Of a stretch of 64,000 bases of DNA, positions 11,254 through 23,500 are shown in pieces (the first letter of the stretch is position 1; each line of letters opens with the position of its first letter). Source of the DNA: Taenia hydatigena. Its lineage: Eukaryota > Platyhelminthes > Cestoda > Cyclophyllidea > Taeniidae. Where the stretch lies: contig JADWOT020001899.1 in the NCBI GenBank assembly GCA_036345935.2, positions 26,687-90,686 of the forward strand. The letters run 5' to 3'. A program made the translations under genes and the position numbers. The notes beneath the pieces are model-generated. The model was given only the letters and a program-made list of their open reading frames with translations. It made no database searches and was not told where the DNA came from.

Positions 11254-14200
11254 ACCAATCAGACGCATCAGTGGAGCATACTAGATGGTAGAAAGAGCAG
11301 AATTTTTTTCGTTACTTATATCCGCGTGTTCTGTTCTGAGAGAATAAACAAATATTTATTTGGTTGCAAATTAATGATAAGTTTTGTAAAGAAAACATTT
11401 ATTGTAGCCTTTGCCTTGTAGAACTAATAATATTATGCCTTAGCGTGTGGATTTTTGTAACAGTGACAATCTTAATCATTTGTATATTTAACTACCGTTC
11501 GGTTGCCTTGATTTCAGTGACATAAATGTCTATCTCGAAAGCTCTCCAGTGACTTGGTTCTGCATGCAATCCTTCCACCAATACTTAGTCTGCTGTATGA
11601 TACTTTGGGTGCTGTCCTTTGATCTTTGCCGATAACTGAATGCTAAAATAGTCTGTTTATTCTTGGTATCTGCACGATTTAGTCACAGGCTGCTGCATTT
11701 AGGATAGCATTATTAAAAGGGACTTTGAACCATGTAAATGGTTTGGTTGGCAAACAGCTCTACTGAGGCTGCTAATATGGACAGTTACTTGTTTAATCTC
11801 TCAGTCTATTCAAAAAGATGCCAGTTTTTGCCAACAGAAAACTTTAGGTTTTGTCAAAAGCCATTTATATTGTATTGATAGCTGTTGAGATGCTGACTTG
11901 TTAATGCTCTTGTGTGCGATGTCACTAACAGACCACTTCCATTCTGCAGCTTTAGAAATCTTGAATGCCTTGTAGAGGCGGTAATGTAAGGGCCTTCATG
12001 TTAATTTTATCAGCTTAAAGATATTGTAGACGTGATTAAAGTTTTGAATAATTAAAGGCGCAATTCTAAGCCATTTTAGGCTTCCAGAGAGGCTGGTCAC
12101 AGTTCACGGATGTAAAGCACACAGCTGCAAACACGTCAGCAATTGCTTTTTTATTCGAGAAATTTATGCTAAAGTCTAAAGCACCAGAGAGGGAACCTGG
12201 TTGTGGGTTTATCAAACAACTCGACAGCCCATTCACGGGAACAAGGTTTTAAAAATTTTAAATTTAGTAAGTCTCTCAGAAATGACGAACCAGTTGCATT
12301 TTTATGAGCAAGCAAAGACGCCTTTTAAATTTGTAATTAAAAGCAAAAGATTATTCTTCTGCCACTTCACTTTGATCTTGTATGTGCATTGCTTATTGAA
12401 GACTCCTAACGAAAGCGGTGGTTGCAGTCAGGCTTCATTTGTATTACTAGACAGCCAGCGGTCCACCATCAACTCACTCATATGTTTATTAACCAACAAA
12501 TCAGCCACTTAATTGGCCTTCTAAGTCATCTGCTTCACCAGTAAGCTTTAACAATTCGTGTAATCAACTAGTTTTAGCAATCATCTGATAGAAACTTATG
12601 CTCTTTTGGATTTCGTACCACAAAAGGAGAGGACATGCCATAACCTTCCATGAAAACTTCCGGTCGCGTGACATAGCATCGCAGTAAATATTCGAAGGCA
12701 CGACACAACCACCCTGAAAATATGGGAGGTCCTTGCTAAGCACTGCTAATACGAATGTAATTGTCTGCAAACTGGAGGTGGAAAACTTATGTGTTTTCGC
12801 CAGAAAAGAGGTACGCATAAGCTCGAAAATTTTTTCGAACAATCTATGTTTTGCTCTATTTAGTATCCCTTAAGTGTTAATCTAAACTACTTTAGAACAG
12901 AGGCTTATTTACTCACCGAGTCTCCTCCAGCTTCTCCATGCTATTCATGTCATGGAAAGGTGCCGAATCAATCATACGAAGCCTTAAGCACTTTTTCTCT
13001 TGAAATGCAGAACGAATGGGTTGCATCCGAGGCAGTATTTGAATTGCGTTACCATATAGCTTGCACGAACCCTACCTTACTTTTACCTCAATTGAAGTCG
13101 CTTTGCTTCTGCCGCAATAAGTCAAATCGGTCGGAGAGTTCGTGCAAAAGACCTGTTATTTTCGACCTACGTAACAGAATATGGAGTCAAATCGTCAGTG
13201 CATAGACCTCTTGGATAATGCACAAACTGATCCATCTCCATTACAAACGCTTAAAGAAGTTGTTGAATTGTCAAAGAGCGAAATGAATGGCACTTCGCCT
13301 GGCTCCAATAATAGTGCCACCGCTATTACTTTCCTGCATGATTATGTAGTAGGCTTCGTCTTCAGCAAAGCATTCGACTAAAGGGCTGATTCGTCTTCCA
13401 GAATCGGAAAGCTATGAAGTTATGCAATGGCAATAATTCCGCCAATTCCGTGAAACATCAAGAAAAATGATGGACTGGCATAAAGCAGGTGACTGCAGGT
13501 GCTCTCCAAATCGCTCTGCCTACTTTTTAATAGTGACTACTTTTGAAAGATCTGCAAGGATGTTTGGCAGAGCGTCCATTGCACCATTTCAGACACTCCT
13601 CAAAAAGCAGCACGTTCCAACTGATTTTGAACGTATGGCGACCATTCTTAGACCAAATCACTTAATATTAAAATGCTAGTGCGGACATTTCCTAATTTAG
13701 TAGATTCTGAATGATTGCAGAAAGGGTTGCGGAAATCATAGTGCGCCTATTGACGCAAGCGGATATCCTATTACATTCAGCATTCTAGCTTCACCCAATT
13801 TTACCAGGAACCTTCGCCTTGACATTTTGATTCTCCTCAGTTTGCATGTAAGTGAGGCTCTAAGTGAAAAACACATGTGCTGTTGTCTGTCCGTTGCACT
13901 CTTAACAGTTCTTCATTTCCATATGCAGTGTATTAATTTATCCATCACCCAGATAATGCGTCAGGAAATTTTATTCGCAATCATCCCAGCTTCACCAAGT
14001 AAAACATCTTGTTTTGCTAAAAAAATGATAGCGACCAGGAATTTGAGATGAAAATAAAGCAACGAAATGCACACTTTAAGAGTATCGACTTGTCAAAAAC
14101 TAATTGATTGCGCATTAAGTAGTTCAGTTGCAAGCAAGATCAGTAGCGGTCAGAATAAGAGAGATACGGATGTAACAGGATGCTCATAAATCCCTCAAGA

Positions 14201-14960
14201 AAGTGTCCAGTGAGCCTAGACGCATTGGTACAAACAGCTCTTCGTAAATCGCGCGTGTGAACCATGTGGATGAAGTGAAGGTGGTAGATGACGCGAGCAA
14301 AGCATAACGACCGCAATACTGCAAGACATGCTTGCAAATCCACAAGATAAAGAGTACGTGTATATAGTGAATGTTCTCCATTGTAAACCAAGAGGAAAAC
14401 CTTTATATGTTGATTATGATAGGCTAGCATGCTAAAGCGGCTGAAGCAGAACTTATGAGTGCACAAGATGCTGGCAGAGTCGCACCAATTTTCTTTAATT
14501 GATAGATTTGTCAGTATGAATTGTCCATACTGGTTCGCAGCAATAAAGACCCTACTTCGACAGCTGACCACTTAATAGACTCTGCAAGACCTCCATAGAC
14601 CATGTGACGCGCACAACACTTATATATTTGCTTAGCTGCCAAGGATTTCATGAAACATGTGCAATCAGACGAATGGGATTCAAGGCTTTTGTCCATCCGT
14701 CAACTGACATCCCATGGTATAAGTTACTCACTGGTAGCACAATTGAGTTGCATCCGATACTTCTACTACCAAACATGAAAGCAGCAATTAACGGTGTCCC
14801 TGATTAAATATCGTGTCTCATGTTGAGCCTAAAAAATTCCCAGTATTTTACATGAACACCAGCAACTAACACATATTAAGTTGAAGAGCCAAGCACCCAA
14901 TCTAAGACGCCCCGCGGGTATCATCACATTCGGAGCGAAGACCCAATTCGAGCGGATAAA
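11254..14960. other. Intergenic, no supported gene
   Basis: AT-rich. The longest frame is 143 codons on the minus strand (14140-14571, starting with GTG), with a 92-codon minus-strand frame at 12564-12842 and a 66-codon ATG frame at 13181-13381. All read like plausible peptides, but none has a recognisable domain or convincing flanking splice sites. Frames of this length are expected by chance. I see no internal repeats. Confidence 0.4.
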
Positions 14961-15500
14961 GTTTTCTTGGCCGCAATCTGGTGGGCAAAGACACAGTGCC
15001 TCCACTTTATTGAAAGGAAAGGGTGATGGTCGATTAATTCATGAAATAAGGAATGTTTCTTTCCTTAATCACAGATTAAAAGGTGATGGTCTTGACTAAA
15101 TGAATGGCTCCATTTAAGCAAACACATTCCAGACTCTTTGCCAAAATTCCTTACATTCCTTACATTCTACTTTATGAGACACTAAGTTGTGCAAACCCGT
15201 TTCCATACTCTTTAAGCAAAATCACTTTGATAATCGCATTTCGAATTCCCTCGTAGGTCGGCCCGGACACCGCAGCAGACCATGCGCTTATACACGATAA
15301 GGTGATTTTGGTAGTGGTAGGGATTTTCGGCAGAGTCTGGAATGCGTTTGCTTAAACAGAGCCATCTATTTAGTCAAGACTATCACCTTTTAATCTGTGA
15401 TTAGGAGTAGAGACATTCTTTATTTCATCAATTTTTCGACCATCACCCTTTCCTTTTAATAAAGTGGAGGCGCTAAATCTTTGCCGGCCAGAAAGTAATC
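14961..15500. repeat. Foldback element: large imperfect inverted repeat
   Basis: 14961 to about 15180 is the reverse complement of about 15310-15500. The left arm has 'cctccactttattgaaagga', 'gggtgatggtcg', 'taatcacagattaaaagg', 'gatggtcttgactaaat', 'gcaaacacattccagact'. The right arm carries the complement of each in reverse order. Arms are about 190 bp and roughly 85-90% identical, around a loop of about 130-150 bp. Weaker complementarity continues into the loop ('gcaaaatcac' against 'gtgattttgg'). The left arm has a short insertion near its outer end. No transposase is present. The structure fits a foldback/MITE-type non-autonomous DNA element. Confidence 0.75.
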
Positions 15501-18500
15501 AACTGTAAGAAGTGGATTTGCTGACAAATCTGAAGGAAGCAGACAGCTTGGACCGCTAGCAAATGCTTGTGATTTGGCCTAAACGTCAAGGTGGCTTTAG
15601 CAGCAGGAGAGGGTCCGACATCCACGGCTCCATGACACGCATGCAACGAAGTGTGTTCTCACAAGTTTGTTTGCTAGCGGGCAAATGTGTTGGCCATTAT
15701 TAACTCACTTAGTGGCCCTGGCGAGTGAGTGATTGTTGGGCGGGATGATAACTCGACTACAGGGTGCAAAGGCTTTCGATCTCGAATTGATATCTGACTC
15801 CGTCTACTGTGCTCTAACGATGGCTTCCATGTTAGTACTACTTTGCTGACAAATTCATGGAACAATTAAGCAGGTCTGCTTTTCTGACCTTGTTACTACT
15901 TTACCTAGCACTTTTTATCACTGAGCGGTGGTGGATTGGAAAAACTAACTTTACCAACTGAGGCCACTCATTTACGAATGTGTGGATAAATCTGCATGTC
16001 GTCAAGTTCTCCGTATAGCCTTGAGGAAGGCGCTCGAAACTTGATGGGTTGAAGAGGCGGAAGGGATTTACCTGGAGTGTGAATGCTATCAAAGGCTCAA
16101 ATGTGAGGGAAACACGTTCCTATCCCTTTGAATAAAGGCCCCACAAAAGGTACTTTCCTACTAAAAAGTAAAAAAGTAACTTTTGAAGAGACAGCTGAAG
16201 ATAACGTCTGCCTGGTTTGAGAAGCGTTGTGAAATGTTTGCTGTTGATTTAACTTACATGCGCAATACTCTGCATTTTTTAAGTAGGTGGAAAAGTGTGT
16301 GAAGGTGTTCTCACCGGTTTCGCACAAGCTGCATCAGTGCGTATTATTTGAATGCGAGACGATTAGCCCCATCGTCACCTACGCAGCGGCAAGGTGGAAG
16401 AATAATCGGCCTTTAACGTGCTGCTGAGAAGGCATGCAGTGATCCATGCAGGCAGATAAAAAGGAATTGATTGTTAAGTGAATTCGACAGAGGAGAACTG
16501 AGTTGGAGCTGTTCTGTTGGCTGTTGTTTGGTTTATAATTTACAAAAATGTTGGTATAACCGCCTTGTTAAAACTCGTCGCAACGTGCACGGATCATAGT
16601 AAGCACTTTAACCCGATCAACTCGGATCTATTGAGCCTTTATGACTGACTAGAAAGGGGCCTTGAGGGCCTCCACACATTAATTGCCTAATGATGTGAAA
16701 ATGATTCACAATTATTGTCTGGCGTAAATGCAGCACTGTTTTGCCATTGCTAGCGAAAACATTTTTCGAATGCCCGTAAAAGAGCCTTAACTGCTGGTGG
16801 TCTCGTTACATCTGCTGGCACCTGACGCGTCGCATAATGCACCGGAAATGATATGTTTCAATGTCATTTTAATTGTGCACCAGAAGTAAAAATCCAAAGA
16901 ACAATAGCTGTTCTCAACAACTTCTGTAGGAATAACTTTGTGCTTTGTAAACCAAGTGATAAAGGCGATCGCATGTCACCTTGTTTGAAAAACTTTGAAG
17001 CCTCGCTTGATTCTTACGAGAAGGATTTGATTTTAGGAATTAATTTGCTCAATTTAGTCCATAAGTTATGCACAATAAATGGATATCACCACCATGGATA
17101 ACAATAAGGTTTTTAAATTTTTAGCAGGCAGAAATGACACCATCGCTAATGGGTCGATTGCATTTGAAGGCGTTCCTTATTCTGTTGTGAATTATGATCG
17201 TAGTCAGTCCTTTATGGTTGTCGTTTTTCGTATTTGCAACTCTAAAACGTATTGCTAAGACTTTATTTTTGCATGTATTTAGTGCCACACTCACACACTT
17301 TAAGGCGAAGGGAGGATAGCGGTGAAGACGCTGTTATTTGATGGCTGTCGATCAAATCAAAAACCGGACAGGTCTGCACTGCCACCAGCAAAATTTTGTG
17401 TTCTGGAAAAAGAATTAAGGCACACTTTTGTATTGGCATGACAAGAGCAGAACGCAGGATCGGGCAGCAGAATAACTGATGCAGGAACCATTTGAGTTGA
17501 GTAGTAGAAGCCCAAGGATTGCAAAGGAAGACGAATCTAGTTTCTATAATGAGATGAAACTCTAGTTGGCAATATGCTACGCACTTCATTAGCTCGCCTT
17601 AATCAACAGCAGTTGATTCAATGCTGTTACGCTCATTCTGAATTTGCACACCATGGACACACATTAGCCAAGGGATTCGGGTGTGGTTAGTACTCAGTCG
17701 CAGACTACCACCACGAAGTCTCCAAACCAAGAGCACAAGAGTAAGATTGCCTACTGTTCAAATGGGGCGCTTAATTTTCCAAAGACTACTAGCGTTAACT
17801 ATAATAGCTTACGTAATCAAAATGGAATCATAAAATTAAAAATTGCTGCACAGATGGTATTAATAGCGATGGCAGCAATAATTATGTATTAGATTTGAGA
17901 GATATTTTTTTTCTTTAGAAGCACCATAGTCTTTTCAACAAGCAGGATTGCTATAAATAAAATATTTTGTGACAGTCAGATGAAATCGTGGTCAGCTTTA
18001 GCACGCTTGTTCTTATTCAGCTTTTCATCCTTAACAACACATGTGTTTTAATGCACATCGGCAGCTCCTTCCGATTTCACAATGTAAACTTTAAAAAGAC
18101 AAAGGGAAATTTTTTCATGTTTACCAAAATTATGCAATTCCAAATCTCCCAAAGCTACAGTAATTTATGGCACGCATTACTTTAATAGCAATATGCATTC
18201 TAGCTGATGAAATGCGGATGGAGCAATTAAAGGCCTTTTTAATGCTCTGGGTAAATCCAGTAAATCCTGTAATTTGCTTTGTATTTTATCATAGTTACTT
18301 AAATTGGTGCAAAACTAACAGGCAAGTGACTGCAGACAGATCGCTAATCATGTCTAAATTTAACTCCAATTTAAATGCTTTTTATTTAATTCTTCGTACA
18401 AATAAGCCGGCAAAACTAAGCAGCCACTTGAACAGAAGGGTTCGGCAGTTAAATTAGAAAAATTAGGAAGTCACTAGGCAATCGTACATTTTGCCAGCTT

Positions 18501-19608
18501 TTATGGCATTTTCCTTCTCTCTTCTTCACTGCAAAGTCGCGCCATAATGGCACAATAGCATGATTTTCACTTCTCAGTTTTGCAAGACCAGAGATGAAAG
18601 CCAGCAAGGGCATTCTTAAGGCCATAATTCTTGAATAGTCAACTGCTAATAAAAGTCCATTCATAGTAATTAGCGTCTTGGCATTGGTTTTGTTTTTGCA
18701 AAGAAACGGAGAAGCGCCTTAATTCACATTAGTTTATAATACAAATAACTGATTGCTGACTCATCATATTGCAGATCTATACTTGCAGCTTTATTCTCTG
18801 CCATGTTGCGCAAAGTCAACCAATCCATCCAGTCAACTTACTAAATTAGATGTGGCTACCGTTCAAGTCTGTGTTCCTTAATCTCGTACTCGTCAGAAAA
18901 ATCGCAAGGCATAAGTATAGTTTGGACCCAAACAGTGTGGCATTTTGCGCTAGAGTAATCAGCGTTGCCTTCTACTTGGCCAAGATTATCCTCCTTGGCA
19001 ACACTACCGACTTTTAAACTTCTCCTGTTCATTTCCCTAAAAAAACCTTTAAAGATGTCAACCTAGATGACTTCACTACAGCTAAATGTTCTTTTTTGTT
19101 CCTGCGGAAACTCCTCAGGACCACGCAATTTACTGATATCTTGTGTAAATGCACAAGACATTTTGTCCGTGCACATGCATTTGTTCAAGGGCGACTGATT
19201 GTTCTCTACAGCGACAGCAGCATAGTGGTATCACTTTGGCGTTTTATAAGACAACAGTAGCACTACAGTGCAAGTCTGCTGGTCATATAGAATGGAGAAA
19301 AACTAAAAGATTAATAAACTCGACTTATCAAAATGTTTGCAGATAGTCGTTAAAAAGTCGTTTAAAAGGTCAAGCTTGGGAACATTCTTTGTGGTGCAGG
19401 TAAACAATGATTGATTGATTGATTGATTAGAGCTCTGCAAAAGAAAATGTTGCAATGCATCTTCTAACATTGATCCAAAAGGGGATCAACGCGGTAGACG
19501 CTCCTACTAATGGACAATAGAGGCAAGGGTGCACAAAATTTGTCATTTACATAAAATTAAAGGACGAAATAAAACAAAACGTATGAAAATTTTCAAGACA
19601 AACACCAG
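15501..19608. other. Intergenic, no supported gene
   Basis: Mostly AT-rich, with only short frames. A 59-codon ATG frame at 17079-17258 has a good context (an in-frame ATG within CACCATGG at 17094) but no recognisable domain. An 82-codon frame sits at 16853-17101. Nothing ties either to a gene. Confidence 0.4.
19407..19428. repeat. (ATTG)n microsatellite
   Basis: About five uninterrupted tetranucleotide units (tgattgattgattgattg). It lies about 180 bp outside the TRIM retroelement. Confidence 0.85.
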
Positions 19609-19790
19609 TGCTGCGGCGTTGAGACTTTCTTGAAGACAAAAGAGGACATAATACTAGGGCAGAACATGTATTCTCTAAACAGAGGAGGTGGGGCTGCTGG
19701 CTAGACCCGGAGGCCAGGCCGCGAGGTTATGGCGATGTGGCCATCTCAGTGACCCAAATCAGCAGTCAGGACAAGCAAATTATTACATAA
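19609..19790 (-). repeat. 3' LTR of the TRIM
   Basis: It aligns along its whole length with 20325-20524 and with the lone LTR at 38092-38259 (landmarks 'ttgaagacaaa', 'ggggctgctggc', 'aggcca', 'caatatggcca'-like). The AATAAA of the other LTR is mutated here (attctc at about 19671), and about ten bases are missing at its minus-strand start. Confidence 0.85.
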
Positions 19791-19805
19791 CCCCTCTCTT
19801 CTTTC
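19791..19805 (-). other. Polypurine tract of the TRIM
   Basis: The minus strand reads GAAAGAAGAGAGGGG immediately before the 3' LTR. This is the expected position and composition for the primer of plus-strand DNA synthesis. Confidence 0.8.
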
Positions 19806-20304
19806 GAGTGTCGTCCCCGACGCTCTCCTTGGTAGACCTTCCGCGCTTGCCATCACAACGCAATCAGTGCTAGTAGAAACATCCACGAGCTAGACGTGCC
19901 AGTCATCGAAATTCGAACGCAAATGAAAAGATGCTTGACCACAGCAGCACTGATCCCTTCTAGCAGTTTAATTGGACTTGGGGTTTCGTCTTGTTTAAGA
20001 ACTAAATCCGGAGTGAGATTCTGCCGTCGATCAGTGTGTCCATAGAAAGACGTTGTAATGCCGGTCTTTTTGAGCAGGTACACTAGGGGAATCCTTGAAA
20101 CAAACCGTGCGACTGGTTCGCTTCAGTTGCTGATAGCTATCTTGTAGAACACGAGGTAAGACGGATGCCAAAGACGAACGTCGACATCAGCCCTTCTGTT
20201 ATGGGGTGTCAGAGATTCTTCTGTCCGTAGCAAACACTTCTTTCGCGACACTACAGTTTGTCACGAGTGGCATGGATCAGGATAGAAATCCCACAAAGTC
20301 GGAT

Positions 20305-20324
20305 CCGCTTTCCGCTGTCACCAA
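20305..20324 (-). other. Primer-binding site of the TRIM
   Basis: The minus strand reads TTGGTGACAGCGGAAAGCGG directly after the 5' LTR. The TGG is the complement of a tRNA CCA end. Which tRNA it pairs with cannot be settled by eye. Confidence 0.75.
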
Positions 20325-20524
20325 TGTGGCATTTTAAAGGCTTCCTTGAAGACAAACGAAGTCATGATACTAGGGAGAATATGTATTTATTAAACAGAGG
20401 GGATAGGGCTGCTGGCACTGCCCAGAGGCCAGACCGAGCGATTAGGGCAATATGGTTATCTTAGTGGCTCAAATCGGCAGTCAGAAAAAACAAAGCATTG
20501 CAAATGCTGCTGCTTAGACATACA
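20325..20524 (-). repeat. 5' LTR of the TRIM
   Basis: It starts TGTATGTCTA and ends GCCACA on the minus strand (TG...CA). A sense-oriented AATAAA (+ strand tttatt at 20386-20391) is the likely LTR poly(A) signal. At 200 bp it is the best-preserved of the three LTR copies in the window. Confidence 0.85.
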
Positions 20525-23500
20525 AAATGATTAGCATTAGACTAGCACTTTATCGGCCGTTTTAGCTCCTTGTTTTCATACCAGATGCCGCAACAGAACA
20601 AAGCAATTTTGTTCTTTACCTCCAGTTACAAGGTATTCCCAAATCACTTAAAGACTAATTATGTGAACAAGGCAGTAAAGTGTTAAACGTAATTTGAATG
20701 CAAAAATTTGCGGAATTTTATGTAGCTCAAGCACTATTAAAAAACTCACTAGCTGGAATGCATCGAATAGATGCAGCGATTTTCATTACAAGTTCTTTAT
20801 GATTAAAACTACAATTTGCTTACCTATGTATTCCTGTTTTCCAAAAGTCTTGTCAAACAAATTATGGCATTCGCTAAAAATCTACTGCATAATCATGCGC
20901 ATAAAATAACTTTAGATAATGCATTTATGCGCACACAATCATGTACTAAGAGTTACTTTTGCGACTGTAGGTTTTGGCGACTCACCTAAACCAATGTAAT
21001 GCTCTCAATTCCTTGGATAGCCATCTCTACGTCTTCCCCACTGCTGTTTTCTCCTAATGCATTCCGTTGGGAATTAATTGAGATATTAGATTTAAACTGC
21101 ACTGGCCAGCCAGTAGTAACGATCAGAGGAGTTTCTTTGTCATTCCAGTCAAAAATGTCACATTCAGCTTTGCCGTTTCGTGAAATTTTCATTGTAAATA
21201 TTCTAAGATTGGATCGTGTATCTTGCAGCCATTTACCTTCGAAAGTGTAAGTGGTATTTGCGATTTGATTGTACTTATAAGCATGGAGCCTCTCTCAGTT
21301 ATACAGTTTAAAAGAGACTCGCTGCAGATTGTTCATTGGGTTTTTATAAGTGCCATTCCTATTCAAATGCAAGCTGGATTTAATTTCACCGTAAGGCAGT
21401 ACAAATGGGTTAAAAATGGTGGAAATCGGGCTTGCAAACAGGCGATGAACTAGATTATACAACCGTGATGCGCCTCGAACACCACATTTTAGTCCATTAT
21501 GTCTCTGGTCTAGTCCAAGTCGCAAAAGTGAAAATGACGTCTGTAGGTCGAGTGTATCTGTGTGAAGTGAACACGCTCCGTATAATTATCTCCTTTCATT
21601 TGTCAGCACTCAAAGCAACTAAAAAGTGGTTAAAACGCTATCTCTTTTAGATCAGTATTTTCATGCGCATTTCAACTTGCCAAATATCTGTTGAGCCGAT
21701 TCGCACATATTTCTGTGCATCTCAATTTTTTCACCTTTCTCCGGCTTTTTAAACTCAGTTTAGTGCAAAAATGCTGCTGAGAATTCTTCTTCTTTAGTGT
21801 TTTATCAGTACGCTCGCCTTTTCAATACATTATAAAGAGCAATATCTGCGGAACCTAAAATAATAACGCTTCAAAGTGCACAGCGAATTCGACCTACGCT
21901 TACTTACCTTTCAATATTGTGCGCCTCCTGCAATCGTTTTAATATTTAGTCAACTTAACATTTTTATGCATTGTGGAATATCACTGCTAATCAAGTATTG
22001 TAAAAACTCAAAGGCTTTCTTTTAACAATAAACAACCATAGATAGGCTGAGGAACAAAGTTGGGGTAAGAGGAAATTGTTTTACTTACCTTTGTTCTATC
22101 GACATGGCAGCTTCCAAACATTTGCCCAAGATAACACTTATCTCTAATCTGGATTACAGATACGCCATTGTCTTCAAGCGCTACGTCTGTCGTCTACAAT
22201 CCACAAGGATCATCAATGCCCTGGTTTGAGAATTGCGGCGGCACTGCAGTTGTCCTCAGTACGACATTCCTGTTTGACTAGCCAAATGTTTTGTGTGCAC
22301 GTTATTCGCTCGTGAATTTGACTTCGTCGATATGATTGGTTGGTCTGAAGAGACGCTTTGGACTGACAAGAGTGATGGAAAAAGTATCAATTGCACATGC
22401 CAGAAAAGCGCAAAGTCAAGTCTAGCACTTATAAGGACATTTTGCATAATATCTAGGTGTTTGCTTAAGAAGTTTGTTCAGTCACTATGATTTAATTAAA
22501 TTTTACGCGGAGATGTTTGATTTTTTACTGTTGCATAGACCGGAGGTGATGGGTACCTCTAAGTAGTAATTAATACTGAAAAATAATAAGGTTTCGGACA
22601 TTTGCTAGGTAGCTGTGACATTATAATTGGCTGCGTGACGCATTATAATTTGTCCTGCCTATCTGATTGCAGCTGTTTCCAGTTAAGCATATTTGTGTAA
22701 ATAAGTATTTCGCATGGTTAACTGCATGTTTATCTCGGTTTTGTTAGCATATGAAATCAGGTCAACTTAAAACATGGCGTAAAAGCAACTAAATAAGGTT
22801 ACAACGTAATTAGCCAAGAGGAAATAGTCTCCAGACTAGGCAAAATATTAGCTGAAACAGTGCGATGAGATTTGAATTAATTGTACATTTTCTAACATGC
22901 TGTTAACGTGACTTAATTGGATGTGCTGAAGTTATATGATCCAATTCAAATGATATTATCATTTTCCTGCCAACAGTTATAACCAAATACGCAGTTTTAC
23001 TCCAACTACTTGTCAGAATTAATTGCAGTTTTGCCCCTAATGTTGGCAGATGAAGCCAAGACACTGTGCTCCTTTGACATCTGCAAGCAGCTAAAAAAAT
23101 TGCACTAGACCACAAAATTGACTGATTTCAAGGCATTTTCGAGAGAACTTGAAAACAAATAAAATGTGATCACCCTTTACATTGCGCAAAGAAAGTTCGG
23201 AATTTGAAGGTTGTCGCAGAATTAGAGCTAATTTGTCGTAAACAAAATCTTGACAGGTAAACCAAATGATGGGTGCAGCGAACGCAGGCACACTAAATCA
23301 TTCCTGGCTAATTCTTGCCTACGGCCGCGATGAAGCCTAAAGTAGCATTAACTTTAGTCGTTGCGGTACGCGGTCTCGCTTACGGCACTGCCGTCAACCA
23401 GAAAGGCGAACCTCGTGAGGGTGTACAAGCTGAGCCAACGTGTAAATTGCCACTTTTAAACAAAACATGGAATCCATTTATTGAGCATAACAAAATGAAC

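Larger units (their letters stand above)
19609..20524 (-). mobile_element. TRIM-type LTR retrotransposon (non-coding), taeniid-like
   Basis: Two direct copies of a 180-200 bp LTR (19609-19790 and 20325-20524) flank about 534 bp of internal sequence. The element is read on the minus strand. The 5' LTR ends ...GCCACA and is followed one base later by TGGTGACAGCGG, a primer-binding site starting with the standard TGG. The internal region ends in a purine tract (GAAAGAAGAGAGGGG) directly against the 3' LTR. The 5' LTR begins TGTATGTCTA and carries an AATAAA in the sense direction. The internal part is too short for gag or pol and has no such motif, so any movement would depend on another element's enzymes. 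The LTRs differ by many bases and the 3' LTR has lost part of its start, so the insertion is old. No target-site duplication is clear. Non-coding TRIMs of this design are described from taeniid tapeworms. Confidence 0.85.

Noticed and set aside
14140..14571. 143-codon minus-strand frame starting with GTG
   Set aside because: About five frames over 119 codons are expected by chance in 64 kb at this composition. No domain and no clear splice or promoter signals.
16853..17101. Frame with NNFVLCKPSDKGD, faintly like the 'xADKG' motif of some reverse transcriptases
   Set aside because: Only one short motif matches, nothing before or after fits a reverse transcriptase, and the frame is short.
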